In this document: positions 1 to 12,538 of the stretch, piece after piece | Layout: every line of letters begins with the position of its first letter | Numbering within the stretch: the stretch's first letter is position 1 | Assembly: GCA_001695595.3 (NCBI GenBank) | Contig: MBPM02000067.1 | Location: 1-64,000, forward strand | DNA from: Plasmopara viticola | Lineage: Eukaryota > Oomycota > Peronosporomycetes > Peronosporales > Peronosporaceae | Reading direction: 5' to 3' | DNA: 64,000 bases | Program-made: the position numbers and the translations under genes | Notes under the pieces: model-generated | Told to the model about the DNA's origin: nothing | The model's input: the letters and a program-made list of their open reading frames with translations, nothing else | The model's database searches: none

Positions 1-2065
1 AGACCGATAGCAAGGACGTTTTCTGTAACCATTCAGCGTCTCAGCTCGTCAAAAGAATGCGTGTACACCGCGTTGTGGCTTAACTACGTTGTGCATGTCT
101 AGATCAATAGAAAGTGACGTGTCTGTGTCTATTATAGCGTCTCAGCGCGTCAAAAGAATGCGTATACACTGTGTTGTGCTCTATTGCGTCTGTGCATGTC
201 TAGAACCGATAGAAAGGACGTATCTGTGGCCATACAGCGTCTCAGGCGTCAAGAGAATGCGTGCACACTGCGTTGTGGCCTAACTACGTTTGTGCATGTC
301 TAGACCGATAGAAAGGACGTATCTGTAGCAATTCAGCGTCTCAGTTCGTCAAAAGAATGCGTGGACACTGCGTGTGGCTTAACTACGCGTTTGCATGTCT
401 AGACCGATAGAAAGGACGTATCTGTGGCCTACAGCCGTATCAGCTCGTCAAAAGAATGCGTGTGCACATGCGTTGTGGCTTAAGTACATCTGTGCATGTC
501 TATACCGATAGAAAGGACGTATCTGTGGCCATAGCGGCGTCTTAGCGCGTCAAAAGAATGCTTATACCTGAGTTGTGGCTCTATTGCGTCTGTGCATGTC
601 TAGACCGATAGAAAGGACGTATCTGTGGCCATACAGCGTCTCGGCGCTTCAAAGGAATCCTTAACACTTCGTTGTGACTTAACTACGTCTGTGCACGTTA
701 GACCGATAGAAAGGACTCATCTGTAAGCATTTGGCGTCTCAGCTCGTCAAAGAATGCGTATACACTGCACTGTGGCTTAACTACGTCCTGTGCATGTCTA
801 GAGCCGACAAAAAGGACCTATCTGTAGCCATACAGCGTCTCAGCGCTTCAAACAATGCGTGTACACAAGGATGTGGCTCTACTACGTCTGTGCATGTCTA
901 GTAGAACCGATAGAAAGGACGTATCTGTGGTTATAGAGCGTCTCAGCGCTTCAAAGGAATGCTTATACACTGCGTTGTGGCTCTACTGCGTCTATGCATG
1001 TTTAAGAAAAGATAGAAAGGACGTATCTGTAGCCATAGAGCGTCTCAGCGCGTCAAAAGAATGCTTATACACTTCGTTGTGGCTCTCTTACGTCTGTGCA
1101 TGTCTAGACTGACAAAAAGACGTATCTGTGGCCATACAGCGTCTCAACGCCCAAAAGATTGCCTGTACACTGCGTTGTGGCTTAACTACGTCGTGCATGT
1201 CAAGACCGATACAAAGGACGTATTCGTGGCCATACAGCGTCTCAGCGCTTCAAAGGAATGCGTGTACACTGCGTGTGGCTATATTGCGTTCTGTGCATGT
1301 CTAGACCGATAGCAAGGACGTATCTGTAACCATTCACGTCTCAGCTCGTCAAAGAATGCGTGTACACCGCGTTGTGGGCTTAACTACGTATGTGCATGTC
1401 CAGATAATAGAAAGGACGTGTCTGTGTCTATATAGCGTCTCAGCGCGTCAAAAGAATGCGTATACACTGTGTTTGTGGCTCTATTGCGTCTGTGCATGTC
1501 TAGACCGATAGAAAGGACGTATCTGTGGCATAACAGCGTCTCAGCGCGTCAAGAGAATGCGTGCACACTGCGTTGTGGCCTAACTACGTTTGTGCATGTC
1601 TAGACGGATAGAAAGGACGTATCTGTATCCATTCAGCGTCTCAGTTCGTAAAAGAATGCGTGTACACTGCGTGTGGCTTAACTACGTCTTTGCATGTCTA
1701 GACCGATAGAAAGGACGTATCTGTGGGCCATACAGCGTCTCAGCTCGTCAAAAGAATGCGTGTGCACTGCGTTGTGGCTTAAGTACATCTGTGCATGTCT
1801 AGACCGATAGAAAAGGACGTATCTGTGGCCATAACGCGTCTTAGCGCGTCAAAAAATGCTTTATACACTGCGTTGTGGCTCTATTGCGTCTGTGCATGTC
1901 TAGACCCGATAGAAAGAACGTATCTGTGGCCATACAGCGTCCGGCGCTTCAAAGGAATCCTTATACACTTCGTTGTGATTAAACTCGTCTGTGCACGTTT
2001 AGCCCGATAGAAAGGACTCATCTGTAAGATTTGGCGTCTCAGCTCGTCAAAAGAATGGCGTATAC
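1..2065. repeat. ~1.3-kb (13-monomer) repeat, one full and one partial copy
   Basis: The sequence from base 1 matches that from about 1,303 for roughly 765 bp, including monomers carrying AGATCAATAG, GTGTCTGTGTCTAT and CTCATCTGTAAG. The two then diverge (ACTGCACTGTGG against ACTGCGTTGTTGG). The same module recurs in cleaner form at 6,907 and 20,807. Many 1-bp indels make the exact ends uncertain. Confidence 0.7.
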
Positions 2066-5000
2066 ACTGCGTTGTTGGCTTAACTACGTCTGGGCATGTC
2101 TATATCGATAGGAAGGACGTATCTGTGGCCATTACAGCGCTCGACGCCTTTAAAGTAAGCTTATACACTGCGTTGTGGCTCTATTGCGTCTGTGCATGTC
2201 TAGACCGATAGAAAGGACGTATCTGTGGCCATAGCGCGTCTCAGTGCGTCAAAAGAATGCTTATACATTGCGTTGTGGCTTAAATACGCTGGGCATGTCT
2301 AGACCGAAAGAAAGGACGTATCGGTGGCCATAAAGCGTCTAAGCGCGTCAAAGAATGCGAGTACAGCTGCATGTGGCTTAACTACGATTGTGCATGTCTA
2401 GAGCGATAAAAAGGACCTATCTGTGGCCACACAGCGTCTCAGCGCGTCAAAAAAGAATGCTGAATACACTTCGTTGTGGCAATCTTTCGTCTGTGCATGT
2501 CTAGACTGATAAAAAGGACTTATCTGTGCCATACAGCGTCTCAGCGCTTCAAAGATTGCGTGTACACTGTGTTTTGGCTATATTGCGTCTGGGCATGTCT
2601 AGACCGATTGCAAGGACGTATCTGGAACCATTCAGCGTCTCAGCTCGTCAAATAATGCTTATACACTACGATTTGGCTCTATTGCGTCTGTGCATTTTTA
2701 GACCGATAGAAAGGACGTATCTGTAACCATTCAGCGTTTCAGCTCGTTAAAAGAATGCTTATACCTTCGTTGTGGCTTAATTCGTCTGTGCATGTCTAGA
2801 CCGATAGAAAGGACGTATCTGTGGCCATACAGGCGTCTCAGCGCTTCAAAGGAATGCGTGTACACTGCGTTGTGGCTATATTGCGTCTATGCATGTCTAG
2901 ACCGATGCAAGACGTATCTGTACCATTCAGCGTCTCAGCTCGTCAAAAGAATGCGTGTACACTGCGTTGTGGCTTAACTACGTTTGTGCATGTCTAGATC
3001 AATAGAAAGGACGTATCTGTGGCCATATAGCGTCTCAGCGCGTCAAAAGAATGCGTGTACACTGCGTTGTGGGTTATTGCGTCTGTGCATGTCTAGACCG
3101 ATAGAAAGGACATATCTGTGGCCATCCAGCGTCTCACGCGTCAAGAGAATGCGTGCACACTGCGTTGTGGCCTAACTACGTTGTGCATGTCTAGACCGAT
3201 AGAAAGGACGTATCTGTAGCCATTCAGCGTCTCAGTTCGTCAAAAGAATGCGTGTACACTGCGTGTGGCTTAACTACGTCTTTGCATGTCTAGACCGATA
3301 GAAAGGACGTATCTGTGGCCATACAGCGTCTCAGCTCGTCAAAAGATGCGTGTGCCTGCGTTGTGGCCTTAAGTACATCTGTGCATGTTGACCGATAGAA
3401 AGGACGTATTCGTGGCCATAGCGCGTCTTAGCGCGTCAAAAGAATGCTTATACACTGCGTTGTGGCTCTCTTACGTCTGTGCATGTCTAGACTGAAAAAA
3501 AGGACGATCTGTGGCCATAACAGCGTCTCAGCGCGTCAAAAGAAATGCCTGTAAACGCGTTGTGGCTTAACTACGTCTGTGCATTTCTAGACCGATAGAA
3601 AGGACGTATCTGTGGCCATACAGCGTCTCAGCGCTTCAAAAGAATGCGTGTACACTGCGTTGTGGCTATACTGCGTCTTTGCATGTCTAGACCGATTGCA
3701 AGGACGTATCTGTAATCATTCAGCGTCTCAGCTCGTCAAAAGAATGCTTATACACTGCGATGTGGCTCTATTGGCCGTCTGTGCATTTCTAGACGAGATA
3801 GTAAGGACGTATCTGTAACCATTTAACGTCTCAGCTCGTTAAAAGAATGCGTGTACACTTCGTTGTGGCTTAATTACGTCTGTGCATGTCTAGACCGATA
3901 GAAAGGACGTATCTGTGGCCATACAGCGTCTCAGCGCGTCAAAAGAATGCATGTATACTGCGTTGTGGCTCTTTTTCGTCTGTGCATGTCTAGACCGATA
4001 GCAAGTACGTATCTGTAACCATTCAGAGTCTCAGCGCTTCAAAGGAATGCTTATTCACTGCGTTGAGGCTTAATTACGTCTGGGCATGTCTAGACCGGTA
4101 GGAAGGACGTATCTGTGGCCATACAGCGTCTCAGCGCGTCAAGAGAATGCGTGCACACTGCGTTGTGGCTTAACTACGTTTGTGCATGTCTAGACCGATA
4201 GAAAGGACGTATCTGTAGCCATTCAGCGTCTCAGTTCGTCAAAAGAATGCGTGTACACTGCGTGTACACTGCGTGTGGCTTAACTACGTCTTTGCATGTC
4301 TAGACCGATAGAAAGGACGTATCTGTGGCCATACAGCGTCTCAGCTCGTCAAAAGAATGCGTGTGCACTGCGTTGTGGCTTAAGTACATCTGTGCATGTC
4401 TAGACCGATAGAAAGGACGTATCTGTGGCCATAGCGCGTCTTAGCGTGTCAAAAGAATGGTTTACACTGCGTTTTGGCTCTATTGCGTCTGGGCATGTCT
4501 AAGACCAATAGAAAGGTGAATCTGTGGCCATTCAGGCGTCTCAGTTTCGTCAAAAGAATGCGTGTACACTGCGTGTGCTTAACTACGTCTTTGCATGTCT
4601 AGACCGATAGAAAAGGACGTATCTGTGGCCATACAGCGTCTCAGCTCGTCAAAAGAATGCGTGTGCACTGCGTTGTGGCTTAAGTACATCTGTGCATGTC
4701 TAGACCGATAGAAAGGACGTATTCGTGGGCCATAGCGCGTCTTAGCGCGTCAAAAGAATGCTTATACACTGCGTTGTGGCTCTCTTACGTCTGTGCATGT
4801 CTAGACTGAAAAAAAGACGTATCTGTGGCCATACAGGCGTCTCAGCGCTCAAAAGAATGCCTGTAAACTGCGTTGTGGCTTAACTACGTCTGTGCATTTC
4901 TAGAACCGATAGAAAGGACGTATCTGTGGCCATACAGCCGTCTCAGCGCTTCAAAAGAAATGCTGTACACTGCGTTGTGGCTAATACTGCGTCTTTGCAT

Positions 5001-5335
5001 GTCTAGACCGATTGCAAGGACGTATCTGTAATCATTCAGCGTCTCAGCTCGTCAAAAGAATGCTTATACACTGCGATGTGGCTCTATTGCGTCTGTGCAT
5101 TTCTAGACCGATAGTAAGGACGTATCTGTAACCATTTAACGTCTCAGCTCGTTAAAAGAATGCGCGTACACTTCGTTGTGGCTTAATTACGTCTGTGCAT
5201 GTCTCGACCGATAGAAAGGACGTATCTGTGGCCATACAGCGTCTCAGCGCGTCAAAGATGCATGTAATACTGCGTTGTGGCTCTTTTTCGTCTGTGCATG
5301 TCTAGACCGATAGCAAGTACGTATCGTATCTGTAA
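1..5335. other. Indel-rich satellite segment, probably unpolished sequence
   Basis: Here the same HOR modules seen later carry frequent single-base insertions and deletions, such as GTGGGCCATAC near 1,727, a missing base at AGACGTATCTGTACC near 2,910, and ATGCATGTAATACTGCG near 5,265. Against the copy at 16.7-18.2 kb, the offset drifts from 14,599 (at 2,140) to 14,622 (at 3,612), a net loss of 23 bases in 1.5 kb. Elsewhere offsets stay constant over kilobases. The excess ends sharply near 5,335, just after a 5-bp duplication (GTATC twice) at about 5,324. Indels dominate over substitutions, which fits raw long-read error better than natural decay. Real decay at an array edge is the alternative. 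Confidence 0.75.
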
Positions 5336-6000
5336 CCATTCAGAGTCTCAGCGCTTCAAAGGAATGCTTATTCACTGCGTTGAGGCTTAATTACGTCTGG
5401 GCATGTCTAGACCGGTAGGAAGGACGTATCTGTGGCCATACAGCGTCTCAGCGCGTCAAGAGAATGCGTGCACACTGCGTTGTGGCTTAACTACGTTTGT
5501 GCATGTCTAGACCGATAGAAAGGACGTATCTGTAGCCATTCAGCGTCTCAGTTCGTCAAAAGAATGCGTGTACACTGCGTGTGGCTTAACTACGTCTTTG
5601 CATGTCTAGACCGATAGAAAGGACGTATCTGTGGCCATACAGCGTCTCAGCTCGTCAAAAGAATGCGTGTGCACTGCGTTGTGGCTTAAGTACATCTGTG
5701 CATGTCTAGACCGATAGAAAGGACGTATCTGTGGCCATAGCGCGTCTTAGCGTGTCAAAAGAATGGTTATACACTGCGTTTTGGCTCTATTGCGTCTGTG
5801 CATGTCTAGACCAATAGAAAGGTCGAATCTGTGGCCATTCAGCGTCTAAGTTCGTCAAAAGAATGCGTGTACACTGCGTGTGGCTTAACTACGTCTTTGC
5901 ATGTCTAGACCGATAGAAAGGACGTATCTGTGGCCATACAGCGTCTCAGCTCGTCAAAAGAATGCGTGTGCACTGCGTTGTGGCTTAAGTACATCTGTGC
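3380..6000. repeat. ~1,313-1,317-bp tandem duplication (13 monomers)
   Basis: The marker GTATTCGTGG occurs at 3,406 and 4,719, and ACCGGTAGGAAGG at 4,094 and 5,411, giving a two-copy tandem repeat of about 13 monomers. The related module at 18.0-19.3 kb has only one copy. The first unit and the left half of the second lie in the indel-rich segment and the rest in clean sequence. The duplication could therefore be a real unequal exchange or an uncollapsed assembly overlap. Confidence 0.7.
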
Positions 6001-6120
6001 ATGTCTAGACCGATAGAAAGGACGTATCTGTGGCCATAGCGCGTCTTAGCGTGTCAAAAGAATGCTTATACACTGCGTTTTGGCTCTATTGCGTCTGTGC
6101 ATGTCTAGACCAATAGAAAG
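5822..6120. repeat. 299-bp trimer, single unit
   Basis: The marker GTCGAATCTGTGGCC occurs at 5,822 and 6,121, 299 bp apart, bounding one three-monomer unit. The homologous position at 19-20 kb carries three such units in tandem, so this is the short allele-like state. One of the three monomers is the 99-bp type with GCGTGTGGC in place of GCGTTGTGGC. Confidence 0.85.
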
Positions 6121-6903
6121 GTCGAATCTGTGGCCATAGCGCGTCTCAGTGCGTCAAAAGAATGCTTATACACTGCGTTGTGACTTAAATACGCCTGTGC
6201 ATGTCTAGACCGAAAGAAAGGACGTATCTGTGGCCATACAGCGTCTCAGCTCGTAAAAAGAATGCGTGTGCACTGCGTTGTGGCTTAAGTACATCTGTGC
6301 ATGTCTAGACCGATAGAAAAGACGTATCTGTGGCCATAAAGCGTCTAAGCGCGTCAAAAGAATGCGAGTACACTGCACTGTGGCTTAACTACGTCTGTGC
6401 ATGTCTAGAGCGACAAAAAGGACCTATCTGTAGCCACACAGCGTCTCAGCGCTTCAAAACAATGCGTGTACACTAGGATGTGGCTCTACTACGTCTGTGC
6501 ATGTCTAGACCGATAGAAAGGACGTATCTGTGGTTATAGAGCGTCTCAGCGCTTCAAAGGAATGCTTATACACTGCGTTGTGGCTCTATTGCGTCTGTGC
6601 ATGTCTAGACCGATAGAAAGGACGTATCTGTAGCCATAGAGCGTCTCAGCGCGTCAAAAGAATGCTTATACACTTCGTTGTGGCTCTCTTACGTCTGTGC
6701 ATGTTTAGACTGACAAAAAGGACGTATCTGTGGCCATAAAGCGTCTCAACGCCCAAAAGAATGCCTGTACACTGCGTTGTGGCTTAACTACGTCTGTGCA
6801 TGTCTAGACCGATAGAAAGGACGTATTCTTGGCCATACAGCGTCTCAGCGCTTCAAAATAATGCGTGTACACTGCGTTGTGGCTATATTGCGTCTGTGCA
6901 TGT

Positions 6904-7880
6904 CTAGACCGATAGCAAGGACGTTTCTGTAACCATTCAGCGTCTCAGCTCGTCAAAAGAATGCGTGTACACCGCGTTGTGGCTTAACTACGTATGTGCA
7001 TGTCCAGATCAATAGAAAGGACGTGTCTGTGTCTATATAGCGTCTCAGCGCGTCAAAAGAATGCGTATACACTGTGTTGTGGCTCTATTGCGTCTGTGCA
7101 TGTCTAGACCGATAGAAAGGACGTATCTGTGGCCATACAGCGTCTCAGCGCGTCAAGAGAATGCGTGCACACTGCGTTGTGGCCTAACTACGTTTGTGCA
7201 TGTCTAGACGGATAGAAAGGACGTATCTGTTGCCATTCAGCGTCTCAGTTCGTCAAAAGAATGCGTGTACACTGCGTGTGGCTTAATTACGTCTTTGCAT
7301 GTCTAGACCGATAGAAAGGACGTATCTGTGGCCATACAGCGTCTCAGCTCGTCAAAAGAATGCGTGTGCACTGCGTTGTGGCTTAAGTACATCTGTGCAT
7401 GTCTAGACCGATAGAAAGGACGTATCTGTGGCCATAGCGCGTCTTAGCGCGTCAAAAGAATGCCTTTACACTGCGTTGTGGCTCTATTGCGTCTGTGCAT
7501 GTCTAGACCGATAGAAAGAACGTATCTGTGGCCATACAGCGTCTCGGCGCTTCAAAGGAATCCTTATACACTTCGTTGTGACTTAACTACGTCTGTGCAC
7601 GTTTAGACCGATAGAAAGGACTCATCTGTAAGCATTTGGCGTCTCAGCTCGTCAAAAGAATGCGTATACACTGCACTGTGGCTTAACTACGTCTGTGCAT
7701 GTCTAGAGCGACAAAAAGGACCTATCTGTAGCCACACAGCGTCTCAGCGCTTCAAAACAATGCGTGTACACTAGGATGTGGCTCTACTACGTCTGTGCAT
7801 GTCTAGACCGATAGAAAGGACGTATCTGTGGTTATAGAGCGTCTCAGCGCTTCAAAGGAATGCTTATACACTGCGTTGTG
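6904..7880. repeat. HOR module, copy 1 of long-range duplication (offset 13,899)
   Basis: This stretch is nearly identical to 20,803-21,779 at a constant offset of 13,899, checked at GTCGAATC (6,121/20,020) and at ACGTGTCTGTG (7,021/20,920). Near 7,880 the copies part: here GGCTCTATTGCG follows, while the partner has GGCTATATTGCG and then GATAGCAAGG. After that point this copy resembles 23.1-23.9 kb, so the junction is mosaic. Confidence 0.8.
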
Positions 7881-8640
7881 GCTCTATTGCGTCTGTGCAT
7901 GTCTAGACCGATAGAAAGGACGTATCTGTGGCCATAGAGCGTCTCAGCGCGTCAAAAGAATGCTTATACACTTCGTTGTGGCTCTCTTACGTCTGTGCAT
8001 GTCTAGACTGACAAAAAGGACGTATCTGTGGCCATACAGCGTCTCAACGCCCAAAAGATTGCCTGTACACTGCGTTGTGGCTTAACTACGTCTGTGCATG
8101 TCTAGACCGATACAAAGGACGTATTCGTGGCCATACAGCGTCTCAGCGCGTCAAGAGAATGCGTGCACACTGCGTTGTGGCTGAACTACGTTTGGGCATG
8201 TCTAGACCGATAGAAAGGACGTATCTGTAGCCATTCAGCGTCTCAGTTCGTCAAAAGAATGCGTGTACACTGCGTGTGGCTTAACTACGTCTTTGCATGT
8301 CTAGACTGACAAAAAGGACGTATCTGTGGCCATACAGCGTCTCAACGCCCAAAAGATTGCCTGTACACTGCGTTGTGGCTTAAGTACGTCTGTGCATGTC
8401 TAGACCGATACAAAGGACGTATTCGTGGCCATACAGCGTCTCAGCGCTTCAAAGGAATGCGTGTACACTGCGTTGTGGCTATATTGCGTCTATGCATGTC
8501 TAGAGCGATAGCAAGGACGTATCTGTAACCATTCAGCGTCTCAGCTCGTCAAAAGAATGCGTGTACACTGCGTTGTGGCTTAACTACGTTTGTGCATGTC
8601 TAGATCAATAGAAAGGACGTATCTGTGGCCATACAGCGTC

Positions 8641-9795
8641 TCAGCGCTTCAAAAGATTGCGTGTACACTGTGTTTTGGCTATATTGCGTCTGGGCATGTC
8701 TATACCGATTGCAAGGACGTATCTGGAACCATTCAGCGTCTCAGCTCGTCAAATAAATGCTTATACACTACGATTTGGCTCTATTGCGTCTGTGCATTTC
8801 AAGACCGATAGAAAGGACGTATCTGTAACCATTCAGCGTTTCAGCTCGTTAAAAGAATGCTTATACACTTCGTTGTGGCTTAATTTCGTCTGTGCATGTC
8901 TAGACCGATAGAAAGGACGTATCTGTGGCCATACAGCGTCTCAGCGCTTCAAAGGAATGCGTGTACACTGTGTTGTGGCTATATTGCGTCTATGCATGTC
9001 TAGACCGATTGCAAGGACGTATCTGGAACCATTCAGCGTCTCAGCTCGTCAAATAAATGCTTATACACTGCGTTGTGGCTCTATTGCGTCTATGCATTTC
9101 TAGACCGATAGAAAGGACGTATCTGTAACCATTCAGCGTTTCAGCTCGTTAAAAGAATGCTTATACACTTCGTTGTGGCTTAATTTCGTCTGTGCATGTC
9201 TAGACCGATAGAAAGGACGTATCTGTGGCCATACAGCGTCAAAGCGCTTCAAAGGAATGCGTGTACACTGTGTTGTGGCTATATTGCGTCTATGCATGTC
9301 TAGACCGATTGCAAGGACGTATCTGGAACCATTCAGCGTCTTAGCTCGTCAAATAAATGCTTATACACTGCGTTGTGGCTCTATTGCGTCTATGCATTTC
9401 TAGACGATAGTAAGGACGCATCTGTAACCATTCAGCGTTTCAGCTCGTTAAAAGAATGCTTATACACTTCGTTGTGGCTTAATTTCGTCTGTGCATGTCT
9501 AGACCGATAGAAAAGACGTATCTGTGGCCATACAGCGTCTCAGCGCGTCAAAAGAATGCGTGTACACTGCGTTGTGGCTCATTTGCGTCTGTGCGTGTCT
9601 AGACCGATAGCAAGGACGTATCTGTAACCATTCCGCGTCTCAGCGCGTCAAAAGAATGCGTGTACTTTGCGTTGTGACTTAACTACGTCTGTGCATGTCT
9701 AGACCGATAAAAAGGACGTATATGTGGCCATACAGCGTCGCAGCGTTCCAAAAGAATTTTTATACACTGTGTTATGGCTCTATTGCGTCTATGCA
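8641..9795. repeat. Module with internal 300-bp trimer, copy 1
   Basis: The monomer with TCGTTAAAAGAATGC and TTAATTTCGTC recurs near 8,840, 9,140 and 9,440, giving a 300-bp three-monomer unit in about three copies. It is followed by distinctive monomers (GTGTACTTTGCG near 9,658; CAGCGTCGCAGCG at 9,733). The block matches 13,836-14,996 at offset 5,195-5,196 (one base is missing here near 9,402). Its left edge, near 8,630, is a switch point from sequence resembling 23.9 kb. Confidence 0.82.
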
Positions 9796-11930
9796 TGTCT
9801 AGACCGATAGAAAGGACGTATCTGTGGCCATAGCGCGTCTTAGCGCGTCAAAAGAATGCCTTTACACTGCGTTGTGGCTCTATTGCGTCTGTGCATGTCT
9901 AGACCGATAGAAAGAACGTATCTGTGGCCATACAGCGTCTCGGCGCTTCAAAGGAATCCTTATACACTTCGTTGTGACTTAACTACGTCTGTGCACGTTT
10001 AGACCGATAGAAAGGACTCATCTGTAAGCATTTGGCGTCTCAGCTCGTCAAAAGAATGCGTATACACTGCACTGTGGCTTAACTACGTCTGTGCATGTCT
10101 AGAGCGACAAAAAGGACCTATCTGTAGCCACACAGCGTCTCAGCGCTTCAAAACAATGCGTGTACACTAGGATGTGGCTCTACTACATCTGTGCATGTCT
10201 AGACCGATAGAAAGGACGTATCTGTGGTTATAGAGCGTCTCAGCGCTTCAAAGGAATGCTTATACACTGCGTTGTGGCTATATTGCGTCTGTGCATGTCT
10301 AGACCGATAGCAAGGACGTATCTGTAACCATTCAGCGTCTCAGCTCGTCAAAAGAATGCGTGTGCACTGCGTTGTGGCTTAAGTACATCTGTGCATGTCT
10401 AGACCGATAGAAAGGACGTATCTGTGGCCATAGCGCGTCTTAGCGCGTCAAAAGAATGCTTATACACTGCGTTGTGGCTCAATTGCGTCTGTGCATGTCT
10501 AGACCGATAGAAAGAACGTATCTGTGGCCATACAGCGTCTCGGCGCTTCAAAGGAATCCTTATACACTTCGTTGTGACTTAACTACGTCTGTGCACGTTT
10601 AGACCGATAGAAAGGACTCATCTGTAACCATTTGGCGTCTCAGCTCGTCAAAAGAATGCGTATACACTGCGTTGTGGCTTAACTACGTCTGGGCATGTCT
10701 ATATCGATAGAAAGGACGTATCTGTGGCCATACAGCGTCTCGACGCCTTAAAAGTAAGCTTATACACTGCGTTTTGGCTCTATTGCGTCTGTGCATGTCT
10801 AGACCGATAGAAAAGACGTATCTGTGGCCATACAGCGTCTCAGCGCGTCAAGAGAATGCGTGCACACTGCGTTGTGGCTTAACTACGTTTGTGCATGTCT
10901 AGACCGATAGAAAGGACGTATCTGTAGCCATTCAGCGTCTCAGTTCGTCAAAAGAATGCGTGTACACTGCGTGTGGCTTAACTACGTCTTTGCATGTCTA
11001 GACCGATAGAAAGGACGTATCTGTGGCCATACAGCGTCTCAGCTCGTCAAAAGAATGCGTGTGCACTGCGTTGTGGCTTAAGTACATCTATGCCTGTCTA
11101 GACCGATAGAAAGGACGTATCTGTGGCCATAGCGCTTCTTAGCGCGTCAAAAGGATGCTTATACACTGCGTTCTGGCTCTATTGCGTCTGTGCATGTCTA
11201 GACCAATAGAAAGGACGTATCTGTGGCCATAGCGCGTCTCAGTGCGTCAAAAGAATGCTTATACACTGCGTTGTGACTTAAATACGCCTGTGCATGTCTA
11301 GACCGATAGCAAGGACGTATCTGTGGCCATACAGCGTCTCAGCTCGTAAAAAGAATGCGTGTGCACTGCGTTGTGGCTTAAGTACATCTGTGCATGTCTA
11401 GACCGATAGAAAGGACGTATCTGTGGCCATAAAGCGTCTAAGCGCGTCAAAAGAATGCGAGTACACTGCACTGTGGCTTAACTACGTCTGTGCATGTCTA
11501 GAGCGACAAAAAGGACCTATCTGTAGCCACACAGCGTCTCAGCGCTTCAAAACAATGCGTGTACACTAGGATGTGGCTCTACTACGTCTGTGCATGTCTA
11601 GACCGATAGAAAGGACGTATCTGTGGTTATAGAGCGTCTCAGCGCTTCAAAGGAATGCTTATACACTGCGTTGTGGCTCTATTGCGTCTGTGCATGTCTA
11701 GACCGATAGAAAGGACGTATCTGTGGCCATAGAGCGTCTCAGCGCGTCAAAAGAATGCTTATACACTTCGTTGTGGCTCTCTTACGTCTGTGCATGTCTA
11801 GACTGACAAAAAGGACGTATCTGTGGCCATACAGCGTCTCAACGCCCAAAAGATTGCCTGTACACTGCGTTGTGGCTTAACTACGTCTATGCATGTCTAG
11901 ACCGATACAAAGGACGTATTCTTGGCCATA
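9795..11930. repeat. Left part of long-range duplicated segment, copy 1 (offset 11,502)
   Basis: This matches 21,297-23,432 at offset 11,503, then 11,502 after a 1-bp deletion in the partner near 21,951. It includes the marker monomer CTCGACGCCTTAAAAG at 10,739 (partner 22,241). Identity by eye is very high over about 2.1 kb. The match ends near 11,930, where this copy switches into the 6-monomer duplication. Confidence 0.8.
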
Positions 11931-12538
11931 CAGCGTCTCAGCTCGTAAAAAGAATGCGTGTGCACTGCGTTGTGGCTTAAGTACATCTGTGCATGTCTAG
12001 ACCGATAGAAAGGACGTATCTGTGGCCATAAAGCGTCTAAGCGCGTCAAAAGAATGCGAGTACACTGCACTGTGGCTTAACTACGTCTGTGCATGTCTAG
12101 AGCGACAAAAAGGACCTATCTGTAGCCACACAGCGTCTCAGCGCTTCAAAACAATGCGTGTACACTAGGATGTGGCTCTACTACGTCTGTGCATGTCTAG
12201 ACCGATAATAAGGACGTATCTGTGGTTATAGAGCGTCTCAGCGCTTCAAAGGAATGCTTATACACTGCGTTGTGGCTCTATTGCGTCTGTGCATGTCTAG
12301 ACCGATAGAAAGGACGTATCTGTGGCCATAGAGCGTCTCAGCGCGTCAAAAGAATGCTTATACACTTCGTTGTGGCTCTCTTACGTCTGTGCATGTCTAG
12401 ACTGACAAAAAGGACGTATCTGTGGCCATACAGCGTCTCAACGCCCAAAAGATTGCCTGTACACTGCGTTGTGGCTTAACTACGTCTATGCATGTCTAGA
12501 CCGATACAAAGGACGTATTCTTGGCCATACAGCGTCTC
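11341..12538. repeat. 599-bp six-monomer tandem duplication
   Basis: The marker AGCTCGTAAAAAG occurs at 11,340 and 11,939. The two 599-bp units are nearly identical and include the 99-bp monomer with AACGCCCAAAAGATTG. Copy 2 has GATAATAAGG near 12,205 where copy 1 has GATAGAAAGG. The crossover lies within CATACAGCGTCTCAG, where CTCGTAAAAAG replaces CGCTTCAAAATAATG. Confidence 0.85.

Noticed and set aside
1..5335. Natural mutational decay at an array edge
   Set aside because: Not fully excluded, but 1-bp indels far outnumber substitutions and the change at about 5,335 is abrupt, so sequencing or polishing error is preferred.
8867..8885. CENP-B box, suggested by CTTCGTTG in many monomers
   Set aside because: Only the first eight bases fit. 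The required downstream A and CGGG positions are absent (TGGCTTAA follows). CTTCGTTG is also a one-base variant of the common CTGCGTTG.
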